64,000 bases of DNA, taken from NCBI RefSeq assembly GCF_003664995.1, contig NZ_JFHL01000005.1, positions 163,409 through 227,408 of the forward strand. The letters are read 5' to 3'. This stretch comes from Mesotoga sp. BH458_6_3_2_1 (lineage in GTDB: Bacteria > Thermotogota > Thermotogae > Petrotogales > Kosmotogaceae). Positions 9,226 to 17,822 of the stretch are shown in pieces. Position 1 is the stretch's first letter; the number at the start of each line of letters is the position of its first letter. A program made the translations under genes and the position numbers. The notes below the pieces were generated by a model. That model saw nothing but the letters and a program-made list of their open reading frames with translations, had not been told where the DNA came from and did no database searches.

Positions 9226-10251
9226 ATGAGTAAGGATGACACGATGGTGCAGAAAAGAAGAATTCTTTCGAGAAAGAGAAGCTCGATTCTCAAGAGCCAG
9301 TGGTTCTATCTGCTCATTGCAGAAGTGACAATAGCCATAATTACGGGGCTGGTCAACCCAAGATTTTTCACAACAAGCAATGTGATGAACATTCTTGAAC
9401 AGATAGCCGTTCTCGGTATCGTTTCTTCGGGGATGACTTTGCTGATAATATCCGGCGAGATAGACATCTCAGTCGGAGCGAATATCGGTCTTTCTTCTGT
9501 TGTTATGGCAATGATGATAAAAGCGGGGTACGGCTACCTTCTCGCAGTCCTTGTTGGAATAGCTCTAGCCATATTCAACAGCCTATTAGTTGGAATAACT
9601 GCGAGAGCATTCAAGGCCCCCTCATTCATTACTTCATTAGCCTTCATCAGTGTCTTTCAAGGAGTTGCTCTTGCAATAACCAAGGGATCTTTTCAAACAA
9701 TATACGGTCAATTTGAGTTTGTCGGTACTTTCAGACTCTGGCAAATTGTTCCGTTGAGCTTTCTGATTAGTATCGCAGCATACATTGTGATGCACTTCAT
9801 GCTGTCGTATACGAAGCTTGGAAGACGAACTTATGCAGTCGGAAGCAATCCATCGGCCGCCTTCCTTTCCGGTATTTCCGTCAACAAAGCAAAGCTTACT
9901 GCCTTCGCACTTAACGGTTTGTTTATCGGTGTTGCCTCAATGGTATTGCTCTCGAGAATTGGAGCCGCCCAACCTTCAACGGGCAGTGGGACAGAACTAA
10001 AGGCGATTGGAGCCGTCGTTATTGGAGGCACTCCACTTGCGGGAGGAAAAGGCCGGATAATCGGGACCTTCTTTGGCGTTCTGCTGATGGGAATAATATC
10101 TAATTCACTCAATATGCTCAGGGTGAATCCTTACTTCCAGACGGTGACTTTCGGTGTGCTGATAATAGCTTCCCTTGCAGTGAGTGTTCTGAGTTCCTAC
10201 AAAAAGAAGGAGAAGATTAAGCCACAATCCGTAAGGGAGGAGAACTCATGA
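9226..10251 (+). CDS. Sugar ABC transporter permease (RbsC-like)
   Basis: Integral membrane subunit of the CUT2 importer (341 aa), presumably a homodimer. About eight to ten hydrophobic helices are visible. The diagnostic segments are LGIVSSGMTLLIISGEIDIS followed by VGANIGLSS, GRRTYAVGSN with SGI, and GAVVIGGTPLAGGKG near the C terminus. ATG 9226 is supported by GGAGGG 9 nt upstream; a longer in-frame reading would start inside the ATPase gene. The stop overlaps the next start by 4 nt, so translation with the epimerase gene is probably coupled. Confidence 0.92.
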   Translation: MSKDDTMVQKRRILSRKRSSILKSQWFYLLIAEVTIAIITGLVNPRFFTTSNVMNILEQIAVLGIVSSGMTLLIISGEIDISVGANIGLSSVVMAMMIKAGYGYLLAVLVGIALAIFNSLLVGITARAFKAPSFITSLAFISVFQGVALAITKGSFQTIYGQFEFVGTFRLWQIVPLSFLISIAAYIVMHFMLSYTKLGRRTYAVGSNPSAAFLSGISVNKAKLTAFALNGLFIGVASMVLLSRIGAAQPSTGSGTELKAIGAVVIGGTPLAGGKGRIIGTFFGVLLMGIISNSLNMLRVNPYFQTVTFGVLIIASLAVSVLSSYKKKEKIKPQSVREENS

Positions 10252-11180
10252 AACCACAGAACTATGTCTTGATCAATCAGGAGATTGAGAAGAAGTTCGT
10301 CCAGGAAAAGAAAAGGAGACCCGAGCGATTTGAACGCAGGCTTTCCCTTTCGTGGAGTATCTGGATGTTTGGCACCGAGCCTATCGAAGATTCTCTCGAA
10401 AGACTGCAAAGAAACGGCCTTGAGTATGTCGAGATAAAGGGCGACACGTCGATACCGAAGGAAAGGATGAAACGAGCCCTTGAGACCTACGGTATAAGAG
10501 TTTCCGGAGCCTGCGGCATGTTTTCGCCTGAAAGGGATCTCTCGAGCACTTCAGTAGACTCGCAAGAGAACGCTATCGATTACGTTCGTCGAGTTTCTCG
10601 ATACGTGGCCGATCTCGATGGAGTGTACATGATTATCGTTCCTGGGGCGGTGGGAAGGCCCGAAGCAGTTGACAACCTCGAGATCGAAAGAAGTGCCGAA
10701 GCTTTGAAGCGATGCGTTTGCTTTTTCGAGAATACTGGAGTTAAGCCTGCAATAGAACCGATAAGGTCGGCCGAAGTAAGTCTGGTCCACACGATCGACG
10801 AAGCTCTGAAGTATTTGGAGAAGGTCGATGAACCGTCTATAAACTCTATAAATGGCGACATATACCACATGCTGAACGGAGAAAGAAATGTCGGCGAGGC
10901 TATTCTGAAGTGCGGTGAGAGACTTGTGAATCTTCATATTGCCGACAGCAACAGAGATGCGCCCGGAAAAGGCCAGATAGATATTGATACTGCGATTATG
11001 GCAGCCTACCTCACCGGTATGAATAAAGAAGGAAGATTCATCACATTTGAACCCCTTGGTCCTTATCCCGACCCATACGTTCTCTCAACGGGTCCGTGTA
11101 ATGTCGAAGTAATGGATCGGCTGGTCAAAGATTCAGTTGAATACTTCAGAGAGCGTGAAGAAATAGTCCGCTCACTGTAA
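10248..11180 (+). CDS. Sugar isomerase/epimerase, TIM barrel (first of pair)
   Basis: Xylose-isomerase-like TIM-barrel protein (310 aa) of the D-tagatose 3-epimerase/IolE-IolI superfamily. The metal-site residues expected for this family are in place: Glu in PAIEPIR, Asp in SINGDIYHML, His in VNLHIADSNR and Glu in ITFEPLG. It most likely interconverts a ketose or inosose taken up by the adjacent importer. It overlaps the permease by 4 nt, with AGGGAGG upstream. A basic, charged stretch of about 40 residues precedes the barrel. Exact substrate is unknown; it could be an epimerase, isomerase or dehydratase. Confidence 0.8.
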   Translation: MKPQNYVLINQEIEKKFVQEKKRRPERFERRLSLSWSIWMFGTEPIEDSLERLQRNGLEYVEIKGDTSIPKERMKRALETYGIRVSGACGMFSPERDLSSTSVDSQENAIDYVRRVSRYVADLDGVYMIIVPGAVGRPEAVDNLEIERSAEALKRCVCFFENTGVKPAIEPIRSAEVSLVHTIDEALKYLEKVDEPSINSINGDIYHMLNGERNVGEAILKCGERLVNLHIADSNRDAPGKGQIDIDTAIMAAYLTGMNKEGRFITFEPLGPYPDPYVLSTGPCNVEVMDRLVKDSVEYFREREEIVRSL

Positions 11181-11196
11181 ATTTGGAGGAATTGCC

Positions 11197-12066
11197 ATGA
11201 AGATTGGTTTTCACACAGATGCTTTCAATTCGGCGGTGTTTAGTTTCGAAAAGGCGCTAAATTGGGCCAAAGAAAATGATGTGCATTATATCGAACCGGG
11301 CATAATCGACGGTGTTTCATGGATTCACGGTCTCGGATACTTTCCCCACATCTCGCTATCCGAGGACCCACTTAGAACGAAGATCAAGATGGAAGAGTAC
11401 GGAGTCCGTTTTTCTCAGATAGATTCGGCCTATCCCCTCTCCGGCAATGAAGGCTTCTACAACGGCGTTCCCTACGTTCTTAAATCGATCCCGTGGGCGA
11501 AACTTGCCGAGTGCCCAAACATCGCAACAACAGACGGTCTTAAAAAGCCTTCTGGATTCGGTGAGGACGAGGCACTTGAATTGATGAAGAGAGCCTACAG
11601 CATAATTGTAGAAACGGCGGAACTATATGAGATAAACATAAACATCGAAGTCCATGGCTATTTCACCACTAATCCCGATCTTCTGGAAAAGATGCTCGAC
11701 TTCGTTCAGAGTGACAGACTCGGCCTCAATCTCGATACTGGAAACAGCTTCATAGCTGGCCAGGATCCAGTGGCCTTCTGCAGGCGCTTCATCGACAAAA
11801 TAAAGCACGTTCATATCAAAGATGTCTCTGAAGATCTGGCAGCCGCCATGAGGGGAAAGGACACCGGAATCGGTATTAGTCATTCTGCAATTGGAGATGG
11901 TGTCAATTCAGACAATATAAAGACAATCATCGCTATGCTAAGGGACCACGGTTACACCGGAACTCTCAGCATGGAGTGCGAAGGTATGGGCGGACCACTA
12001 ATCGAAAGATCGCTCAAATGGTTGAGAACGACCCTTGAAGAGCTTGGAATAGAAGAAGAGAAGTGA
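11197..12066 (+). CDS. Sugar isomerase/epimerase, TIM barrel (second of pair)
   Basis: Second AP-endonuclease-2-like TIM barrel (289 aa), only distantly similar to its neighbour. Metal ligands can be placed at Glu in NIEVHGYF, Asp in GLNLDTGNSF, His in IKHVHIKDV and Glu in LSMECEGMG. Two different enzymes of this superfamily in one transporter operon suggest consecutive steps on the imported sugar. GGAGG lies 7 nt before ATG 11197. It is the last gene of the operon. No dehydrogenase or kinase is adjacent, so the rest of the pathway must be elsewhere. Confidence 0.8.
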   Translation: MKIGFHTDAFNSAVFSFEKALNWAKENDVHYIEPGIIDGVSWIHGLGYFPHISLSEDPLRTKIKMEEYGVRFSQIDSAYPLSGNEGFYNGVPYVLKSIPWAKLAECPNIATTDGLKKPSGFGEDEALELMKRAYSIIVETAELYEININIEVHGYFTTNPDLLEKMLDFVQSDRLGLNLDTGNSFIAGQDPVAFCRRFIDKIKHVHIKDVSEDLAAAMRGKDTGIGISHSAIGDGVNSDNIKTIIAMLRDHGYTGTLSMECEGMGGPLIERSLKWLRTTLEELGIEEEK

Positions 12067-12487
12067 AACAGATTTCGGCAACGATTTGGAGGAGGATCTA
12101 GCCCGCTTTCAGCTTCTTTGTCCGAAGCTGGGAAAGGCCGTTCAAATAGTAGTCTCTATATGGACAGATAGTTTAAAACTGAGTTGATCCTGATGGAGTA
12201 ATCTGAATGTCGATGATCCGAAAGAAACGTATCTTCGTAACCTCACTTTTGCTTGGGCTTCGTGTTCAATACGAGGCCCCCTCCTTCTTTCAAATCGAGA
12301 AAAGGCTACCGAACCTGAGTTACTAAAGATAGAGTAACTCCCTATCAATTTCCAAGAAATCGTCACTCCCCGTCATTAACCTGATTCAGCATCTCGCTCC
12401 TAAGAAGCGGTGTACGCTCTGAAGACAACGTTGTCCGTCAACGGTCCACCGTTCACCGAATTAGCTCACAAATTCTTGTGAACTCCA
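12067..12487. other. Gene-free stretch before repeat locus 1
   Basis: No coding frame with a ribosome site is seen. An imperfect hairpin (about 12106-12136, CTTTCAGCTTC against GAAGCTGGGAAAG) without a T run lies just after the epimerase operon and might be a 3' processing end. The rest is unremarkable. Confidence 0.5.
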
Positions 12488-12709
12488 TTCAGCATCTTGT
12501 TCTTCCTGACCCGATTCTCATAACCCGCTCACAAAGCTCCGCTTTACGCTTAAAGTCAAGGACCCGTTGATCGCTGGGAAGAACCGAGAAAAATCATTTA
12601 CGAGAGTTCGCTTCGCTCACGAGAAAAAGAGAGCGACCGTCTCGCTTTCTCTTCTTATCTTGTGGGACTTCTCTCTTTTCTTTTGGCCTCCTGGCGCGTA
12701 AGCGCCAGC
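12488..12709. repeat. 222-bp dispersed repeat, copy 1
   Basis: Aligns without gaps, at a constant offset of 23,412, to 35900-36121. Most differences lie in the first 40 bp. The rest, including CTCACAAAGCTCCGCTTTA and GTTGATCGCTGGGAAGAACC, is nearly identical. It ends in the CTGGCGCGTAAGCGCCAG hairpin and leads straight into a hairpin-cassette array at both sites. No open frame is conserved, so it behaves like a non-coding repeat or the end of a mobile/mosaic element. Confidence 0.85.
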
Positions 12710-13560
12710 ATCACTTCCCCGGGTGTTTCTCCGGGCATCACTTCCTGGGATGCTCTTCCCAGCATCACTTCTTGAATGTTCTTCTCCAGCCTCACTTCCC
12801 GACGAAGTCGCATTGCTCCACGGTACTTGTGTATGCTAACAGAATGTAAATAATGGAGTCTGTCCCCGAAGGGAGGGTTCACTTCCCGACGAAGTCGCAT
12901 TGCTCCACGGTACTTGTGTATGCTAACAGAATGTAAATAATGGAGTCCCCGAAGGGAGGGTTTGAAGATCTTTCCCCGCGAAGCGGGCCTTGCGACCTGG
13001 CGTGATCTTCGGCAGCCTTGCGTCCCGGCACGATCTTTGCCGGCATTGCGTCTAATATCTTTTATGGGCATGCGTCTAATGTTTTATAGCAGCCTCACTT
13101 CCGCTTCGGATCTTTCGAAGGACGGGTCCATGGTCTTGGACGAAGGACCAAGGACGTTTCTTTACGGCGACCAACGTTTCTTATCCAAGCGGCTCTTTTT
13201 GCTCGACGCAGTCGGAACTGGCCAGCGTCAGCAAACTGACTCCCCTCTCTCAATTCTCTCGTGAGCGCAGCGAACGTCTCTATACTCTCTTTCTCGATTG
13301 TCTTTGCTTGCCCGACGCAGTCGGAACTGGCCTCGCCGAAGGCGAGAATGGCCACCGAAGGTTAATGGCCTGCTCCAGCAAATAAGTTTATCCGTTCTAT
13401 TTCCTTCTACCCGGTTTCATTGACCCGCACTTTTCACCCGATCCTTTGTTTCCCCGCGAAGCGGGCATTTCGTCCCGGCATGTTCTTTGCCGGCGTTGCG
13501 TCTGATGTTTTATAAGGGAATCACTTCCTCGCGCCAGCGAGGCTCACTTCTACAAAGGTT
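12710..13560. repeat. Hairpin-cassette array, locus 1
   Basis: A run of short inverted repeats separated by near-constant 10-mers such as GCATCACTTC, GCCTCACTTC and GCATTGCGTC. Cassettes include CCGGGTGTTTCTCCGG, TGGGATGCTCTTCCCA, CGACGAAGTCG (12800-12810), CCCGCGAAGCGGG (12975-12987 and 13453-13465), CTCGCCGAAGGCGAG (13332-13346) and CCGGCATGTTCTTTGCCGG. Arms differ but remain complementary. GACGCAGTCGGAACTGGCC appears twice (about 13208 and 13314). Frames crossing it (for example 12655-13071 on the minus strand) are low-complexity readings of the repeats. Confidence 0.85.
12811..12860. repeat. 50-bp CTCCA/TGGAG stem-loop element, copies 1 and 2
   Basis: CTCCA and TGGAG arms enclose a conserved 33-bp core containing GGTACTTGTGTATGCTAAC. 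A second copy lies at 12898-12947, and three more at 36143-36192, 36367-36416 and 36591-36640. The core is far better conserved than the arms of neighbouring cassettes. Confidence 0.8.
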
Positions 13561-13591
13561 GACTGGTCTGAGAACTTCACAAAGATTTCAT

Positions 13592-13620
13592 TTGCACGGA
13601 AAACCGAAATAGTTTATACT
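13592..13620 (+). promoter_or_regulatory. Sigma-A promoter of ccdA operon
   Basis: TTGCAC (13592-13597), a 17-bp spacer, and TATACT (13615-13620). Transcription would start near 13627, giving a leader of about 12 nt that overlaps the GGGGAGGGG ribosome site. Confidence 0.7.
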
Positions 13621-13638
13621 ATACCGGGGAGGGGTAAT

Positions 13639-14373
13639 ATGAATGAATTGACTTCTGTGGCAACGGGAACTCTAGGTTTATCACCAATGATCAGTCCAAT
13701 CGTAACGACCAGCGTCACTTATGGCAGCGCGTTTCTAGGGGGACTGCTTTCCTTCTTTTCTCCTTGTATACTTCCATTGATTCCGGTCTTCTTCGGAGTT
13801 CTGATGGGTGGCGCGAGCGATTCGAAGGCTCGTTTTATAAGGGGAGCGTTTTTCACACTGGGAATGTCGATTTTTTTCTTCATACTTGGAATAGGAGCAA
13901 CGGGGCTTGGGACGTTCATCAGACAGAACGTAGTCCTGATGAACATCATCTCTGGAAGTCTCTTCATTCTCTTCGCATTCCTCTATCTCTTTGAAATTGG
14001 AATCAAGGGAGTAAATCTGAACGTCTGGAAGTTAGGTGGTTCGGCGGTGAGCGGCTTTGTACTCGGGGCAGTACTCGGGCTCGTGTGGGTACCCTGTGCC
14101 GGTCCTATACTCGGATCGATTCTCGTTCTGGCAGCCAATCAATCTGCAATTGCCGAGGGTGGTCTTATGTTGTTGGTGTATTCACTCGGCCTGAGCATAC
14201 CTTTCCTAACGCTCAGTGGTCTTGTGGCAAAACTTACTTCGAAGATCTCGTTTGGCGGAGAAAGCAAATGGAGGAAAGTTGTAAAGGTGGCGGTCTTCGT
14301 TGTTCTACTTGCTGCGGGACTTCTAACTATGACAGGAAATCTAAACTTACTACAGTTCGCAACGGGAGGTTGA
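13639..14373 (+). CDS. ccdA: CcdA-type thiol reductant membrane transporter
   Basis: Inner-membrane protein (244 aa) of the CcdA/DsbD-beta family, which passes electrons from cytoplasmic thioredoxin to extracytoplasmic thiol proteins. Six or so hydrophobic helices are visible. The two redox cysteines sit in the standard motifs FFSPCILPL (Cys43) and VWVPCAGP (Cys153). GGGGAGGGG precedes ATG 13639. It starts 4 nt before a secreted thioredoxin-fold protein, its likely partner. There are no cytochrome c biogenesis genes beside it, so the pair more likely maintains cysteines of exported proteins than serves heme attachment. Confidence 0.92.
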   Translation: MNELTSVATGTLGLSPMISPIVTTSVTYGSAFLGGLLSFFSPCILPLIPVFFGVLMGGASDSKARFIRGAFFTLGMSIFFFILGIGATGLGTFIRQNVVLMNIISGSLFILFAFLYLFEIGIKGVNLNVWKLGGSAVSGFVLGAVLGLVWVPCAGPILGSILVLAANQSAIAEGGLMLLVYSLGLSIPFLTLSGLVAKLTSKISFGGESKWRKVVKVAVFVVLLAAGLLTMTGNLNLLQFATGG

Positions 14374-14377
14374 TTCA

Positions 14378-15052
14378 ATGAAAAAGATAATCTTTGTGCT
14401 AATGCTAGTGTTGCCCGCTATGGTTTTCTCTTATGCCGGAATGCTGGACGATTTCGATACCGCTATAAGACTCTCTCAGATCGAAGACAAAGAGGCCATA
14501 GTCATGTTCTCTGACACGAGCTGTGTCTACTGCGTCAAGTTCGTGAAGGAGACGCTTTCAGACGAAACTGTTCAAGATTTGCTGAGAGCGGGCTTTGTTT
14601 TTTCTCAAATTTACAAAAGCAATCCCGGAACGGCTTCTTACATGGTTGGAGAGGAATTGAAGGAAATGACATATAATGACCTTTACGCCTACTTCCAGAT
14701 TCGGGGAACGCCGACATTATGGTTCTTCACTACCGAAGGCGCTCTCCTGACCAATTTGCCGGGCTTTGTTCCCGCAAATGATTTCGTTCCAATACTCCGC
14801 TTCATCGGAGAGAAGGCCTACGAGTCGACAACTTTCGACGTTTTCCGCGGCAAGACTTCAGATTACATGGGTAAGGCAAAGATAGTGCGGGTTAATGAAG
14901 AAGAGTATAACTACGTCCTTGAGAACGATCCCATCGCCCTCGAATATGAAGGTCAGGAAGTTGACATATATACTGTTTGGTTGACAAGAGACGAGTCAAC
15001 GGCCGAGGAACTTCTGGAAAAGGGAGTTTTCAGAGTTATTCTACTGAACTGA
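14378..15052 (+). CDS. Secreted thioredoxin-fold protein (CVYC)
   Basis: Extracytoplasmic thioredoxin-like protein (224 aa). It has a signal peptide (MKKIIFVLMLVLPAMVFS), a thioredoxin fold with active site Cys49-Val-Tyr-Cys52 inside MFSDTSCVYCVKF, and the cis-Pro loop RGTPTLWFF. The extra C-terminal segment (about 150-224) is unassigned. It follows ccdA with a 4-nt gap, so it is the probable electron acceptor of CcdA, similar in arrangement to SoxW/TlpA-like partners. Its 3' end overlaps the convergent macro-domain gene by 17 nt. Confidence 0.85.
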   Translation: MKKIIFVLMLVLPAMVFSYAGMLDDFDTAIRLSQIEDKEAIVMFSDTSCVYCVKFVKETLSDETVQDLLRAGFVFSQIYKSNPGTASYMVGEELKEMTYNDLYAYFQIRGTPTLWFFTTEGALLTNLPGFVPANDFVPILRFIGEKAYESTTFDVFRGKTSDYMGKAKIVRVNEEEYNYVLENDPIALEYEGQEVDIYTVWLTRDESTAEELLEKGVFRVILLN

Positions 15053-15596
15053 AATAATCGAGCGCGATCGAAAGAAAATCATCGTAAGTCTTCTTGTCGA
15101 GCAGGCACATTTTGATTAGTTTCAGAGAAGTGGATGCATTTTCGGATAGATGATCGCGAACGGCTCTTAGAAATTGATTTGCGCAAATAGATACCGGAAC
15201 CCCGAAAATCCCTGTAGAAATTGCCGGAGTGGCAAGCGTAACGGCTTCCATTTCGGCAGCTTTTTTTAGTACGTGCCCAAACGAGGAGTAGAGCTTCTCT
15301 TCGAGATTGAGTTCACCATATTGTGGGCCGAATACGTGGATTATCTTCTTTGCATGAAGAGAGCCGGCACCAGTAACGGCCACCTCACCAATTTCAAGAG
15401 GACCGTTTTCGCGAACATAGGCGTCGCTCTCAAGCTGTATCTCTTTTCCACCAGCTCTTACAAGCGCTCCGGCTACGCCTCCCCCATGCCTCAAATAACC
15501 GTTCGCAGCATTGACAATGACGTCAACTTCCTGTTCAGTAATATCCGAAATCTCAAGCTGAACGACTCTTCCTTCTTCGAGAATGAAACTCTTCAT
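15036..15596 (-). CDS. Macro domain protein (ADP-ribose/O-acetyl-ADP-ribose hydrolase-like)
   Basis: Stand-alone macro domain (186 aa). Signature segments are VDVIVNAANGYLRHGGGVAGAL, where Asn-Ala-Ala-Asn and the Gly-rich loop contact ADP-ribose, and ATPAISTGIFGVP for the phosphate loop. Members remove ADP-ribose from O-acetyl-ADP-ribose or from modified proteins and nucleic acids. ATG 15596 is chosen because GGAGG sits 4 nt before it and it overlaps the rarA stop as ATGA, implying coupled translation with a replication-repair ATPase. The in-frame start 33 nt upstream lacks such a site. Confidence 0.9.
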   Translation of the reverse strand: MKSFILEEGRVVQLEISDITEQEVDVIVNAANGYLRHGGGVAGALVRAGGKEIQLESDAYVRENGPLEIGEVAVTGAGSLHAKKIIHVFGPQYGELNLEEKLYSSFGHVLKKAAEMEAVTLATPAISTGIFGVPVSICANQFLRAVRDHLSENASTSLKLIKMCLLDKKTYDDFLSIALDYFSSVE

Positions 15597-16891
15597 TTTT
15601 CCTCCGGGTAATTCTTCATGCCCTTCCATAACGATCTGAGTCTTTGGAGAACGAGTTTCTCTTTGCCGTTTTCTCCTGGAACATAGAAGACTTCCTCCTC
15701 TATTGATTCGGGCAGGTAGAACTCCCTCGAAAAGCCTCCAGAGCTGTGAGGATAGTTGTAGCCTTTGCTGTATCCCATCTCCTTCATCACTTTCGTTACG
15801 GCATTGCGCAATTTCAGCGGAACCTCCAGGTTGGGGGTCTTCTTCACGCTTTCCTGGGCCTTCGACATTGCGCTGTAAGTTCTGTTGCTCTTTGTAGCCA
15901 CCGAGAGATATATGGCTGCCTCAGAAAGATTGAGCTTACACTCCGGCAAACCAACATTGTTCACTGCTTCAAAGGCAGCATTGGCAACGACCAGCGCCAT
16001 CGGATCTGAGAGACCTATATCCTCAGAAGAAAAGATGACCATCCTCCTTGCTATGAATTTTGGGTCTTCTCCTCCCTCAAGCATTCTCAACATGTAATAA
16101 AGTGCCGCGTCGGGATCACTACCTCTCATGCTCTTTATGAACGCAGAGATCAAGTCATAATGTTCCTCTCCCTTCTTCGTGTACCTTCCCGAAGGGAGTA
16201 CAGAGAGTTCATTCATGACTTCCAAATCAAGCACAGAACTGTCTAGTGCCGCAGCGCTCTCTACGAGAGTATCTAGGAGGTTCAGTGCTATTCTGGCATC
16301 GCCTCCGCTACTCTGGGAAATCACTTCGATCACGTCTTCGTCGACCTTCACATTTGACTCTCTCAGTAGACTGTCCTTCTCCATTGCCTTTCTGAGAAGA
16401 TTGGCAATATCCTCTCTCTTGAGATTCTTCAAAATTACAAGCCTGCAGCGCGAGAGAAGAGCGGGATTGACCTCGAAGCTGGGATTCTCCGTTGTAGCAC
16501 CGATAAGTATTATTAGACCTTTCTCGGTCACCGGAAGGAATACATCCTGTTGACTTTTGTTCAGCCGATGAATTTCATCGACGAAAAGCACGAGTTGTTG
16601 GCCGACCCTCTTCAGTCTCTCTCCATGTTCAAAATGCTTCTTCAGATCGCCAGTTCCTTGAAGACTGGCACTGAAGAATTCAAAATGGTATCGGTTTCCA
16701 AGCTTCGATTTGATGATTTCGCCGATCGTCGTCTTTCCCGTTCCGGGAGGACCGTAGAGAATCATAGAAAACAGCTTGCCACTCTCAACTGCTCCGCGAA
16801 TAATGCCCTTGTTTCCAGTTAAGTGCTCCTGGCCTACAACGTCATCGAACTCTCTCGGCCTAAGCCTCTCACTGAGAGGATACCAGTTCAT
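15593..16891 (-). CDS. rarA: Replication-associated recombination protein RarA (AAA+ ATPase)
   Basis: RarA/MgsA/WRNIP1-family ATPase acting at stalled replication forks. Domains in order: AAA+ module with Walker [10 protein letters not shown], Walker [11 protein letters not shown], sensor 1 [10 protein letters not shown] and the arginine-finger region LLSRCR, then the C-terminal tetramerisation part ([11 protein letters not shown]). ATG 16891 is preferred since the conserved sequence begins [20 protein letters not shown]; a TTG 27 nt upstream has a badly spaced site. It overlaps the epimerase gene by 23 nt and the macro-domain gene by 4 nt. Confidence 0.93.
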   Translation of the reverse strand: MNWYPLSERLRPREFDDVVGQEHLTGNKGIIRGAVESGKLFSMILYGPPGTGKTTIGEIIKSKLGNRYHFEFFSASLQGTGDLKKHFEHGERLKRVGQQLVLFVDEIHRLNKSQQDVFLPVTEKGLIILIGATTENPSFEVNPALLSRCRLVILKNLKREDIANLLRKAMEKDSLLRESNVKVDEDVIEVISQSSGGDARIALNLLDTLVESAAALDSSVLDLEVMNELSVLPSGRYTKKGEEHYDLISAFIKSMRGSDPDAALYYMLRMLEGGEDPKFIARRMVIFSSEDIGLSDPMALVVANAAFEAVNNVGLPECKLNLSEAAIYLSVATKSNRTYSAMSKAQESVKKTPNLEVPLKLRNAVTKVMKEMGYSKGYNYPHSSGGFSREFYLPESIEEEVFYVPGENGKEKLVLQRLRSLWKGMKNYPEEK

Positions 16892-17813
16892 TTCTGAAAT
16901 ACTCAATTGTATCTTCAAGCCCCTTTTCCAGCTTCACAGAAGCCTCCCAGTTCAACAAGGATCTTGCTTTTTCTGCATTTAGGATCGATTTCTTCAGATC
17001 ACCTGGCCGGGATTCTTTGTGAACCGCTTCTTTAGAATAACCTGTTAGATCCTTCATTTTCGCGAACAAATCATTTACCGACGTTCCTGTTCCAGTTCCA
17101 ACATTCACGATTTCATTTTCGCATTTATCGAGCGCCAGAAGATTCGCCTTCGCAACGTCACTTACGAAGACGTAGTCTCTTACGCATTCACCGTCACCGA
17201 AGATAACAACCTCCTGACCGCGAAGCATTCTCTCCGAGAAGATTGCGACAACGCCTGCCTCTCCGTAAGGGTCCTGTCGAGGGCCGTAGACATTGGCGTA
17301 TCTCAGCACAGTATATTTCATCCCGATTTCGTTGGAGAAGAATCTAAGGTAGTTTTCAACTGAGAATTTTGCGATACCGTACGGAGAAAGTGGCTTGGGA
17401 AGCTCTTGCTCGTCCGTTGGAATCTTTTTGACGTCGTCGCCGTAGATCGCGCCACCCGTAGATGAAAAGATCACCTTCTTGATTCCGTATTTCGCCGCAA
17501 TCTTTAGAAGCCTCAGCGTACCAATAATATTTATCATCGCATCTTCTTCGGGTTCTCTCACCGATTTGGAGACGCTTATCTGAGCTGCGAGATGGAAGAG
17601 AGCTGTCGGCTTATGCAGCATGAAGACCCTTTCCATCATTTCGACATCAGTTACGTCCTGTTCATAGAAGAGCGCTCTGGGATCTAGATTTTCAATCTTC
17701 CCACTCGATAGATTGTCCACAACGATTGGTATCTTTCCAGCTGTAATCAAGTGGTCTACAACGTGTGATCCGATAAATCCTGCTCCTCCGGTAACCAGAT
17801 AGTTTTCGGCCAT
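16869..17813 (-). CDS. NAD-dependent sugar-nucleotide epimerase (GalE-like)
   Basis: Short-chain dehydrogenase of the extended type (314 aa), probably a UDP-glucose/GlcNAc 4-epimerase making precursors for surface glycans. Seen are the NAD-binding TGGAGFIGSHVVDHL near residue 7, the Thr/Ser residue in FSSTGGAIYG, the catalytic Tyr-x3-Lys in SPYGIAKFSVENY, and the substrate-loop sequence RYANVYGPRQDP. GGAGG lies 6 nt before ATG 17813. It sits between UDG and rarA in an otherwise DNA-repair run. Decarboxylase or 4,6-dehydratase activity cannot be ruled out. Confidence 0.88.
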   Translation of the reverse strand: MAENYLVTGGAGFIGSHVVDHLITAGKIPIVVDNLSSGKIENLDPRALFYEQDVTDVEMMERVFMLHKPTALFHLAAQISVSKSVREPEEDAMINIIGTLRLLKIAAKYGIKKVIFSSTGGAIYGDDVKKIPTDEQELPKPLSPYGIAKFSVENYLRFFSNEIGMKYTVLRYANVYGPRQDPYGEAGVVAIFSERMLRGQEVVIFGDGECVRDYVFVSDVAKANLLALDKCENEIVNVGTGTGTSVNDLFAKMKDLTGYSKEAVHKESRPGDLKKSILNAEKARSLLNWEASVKLEKGLEDTIEYFRNELVSSQ

Positions 17814-17822
17814 GCTTTCCTC

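Noticed and set aside
12655..13071. Minus-strand open frame across repeat locus 1 (and similar ones at 36029-36546 and 62965-63207)
   Set aside because: The reading is repeat-derived, rich in Arg/Gly, recurs in different frames at the repeat loci, and has no ribosome site.
15036..15596. DarTG-type toxin-antitoxin system around the macro-domain gene
   Set aside because: No DarT-like toxin is adjacent; neighbours are rarA and a secreted thioredoxin-fold protein.
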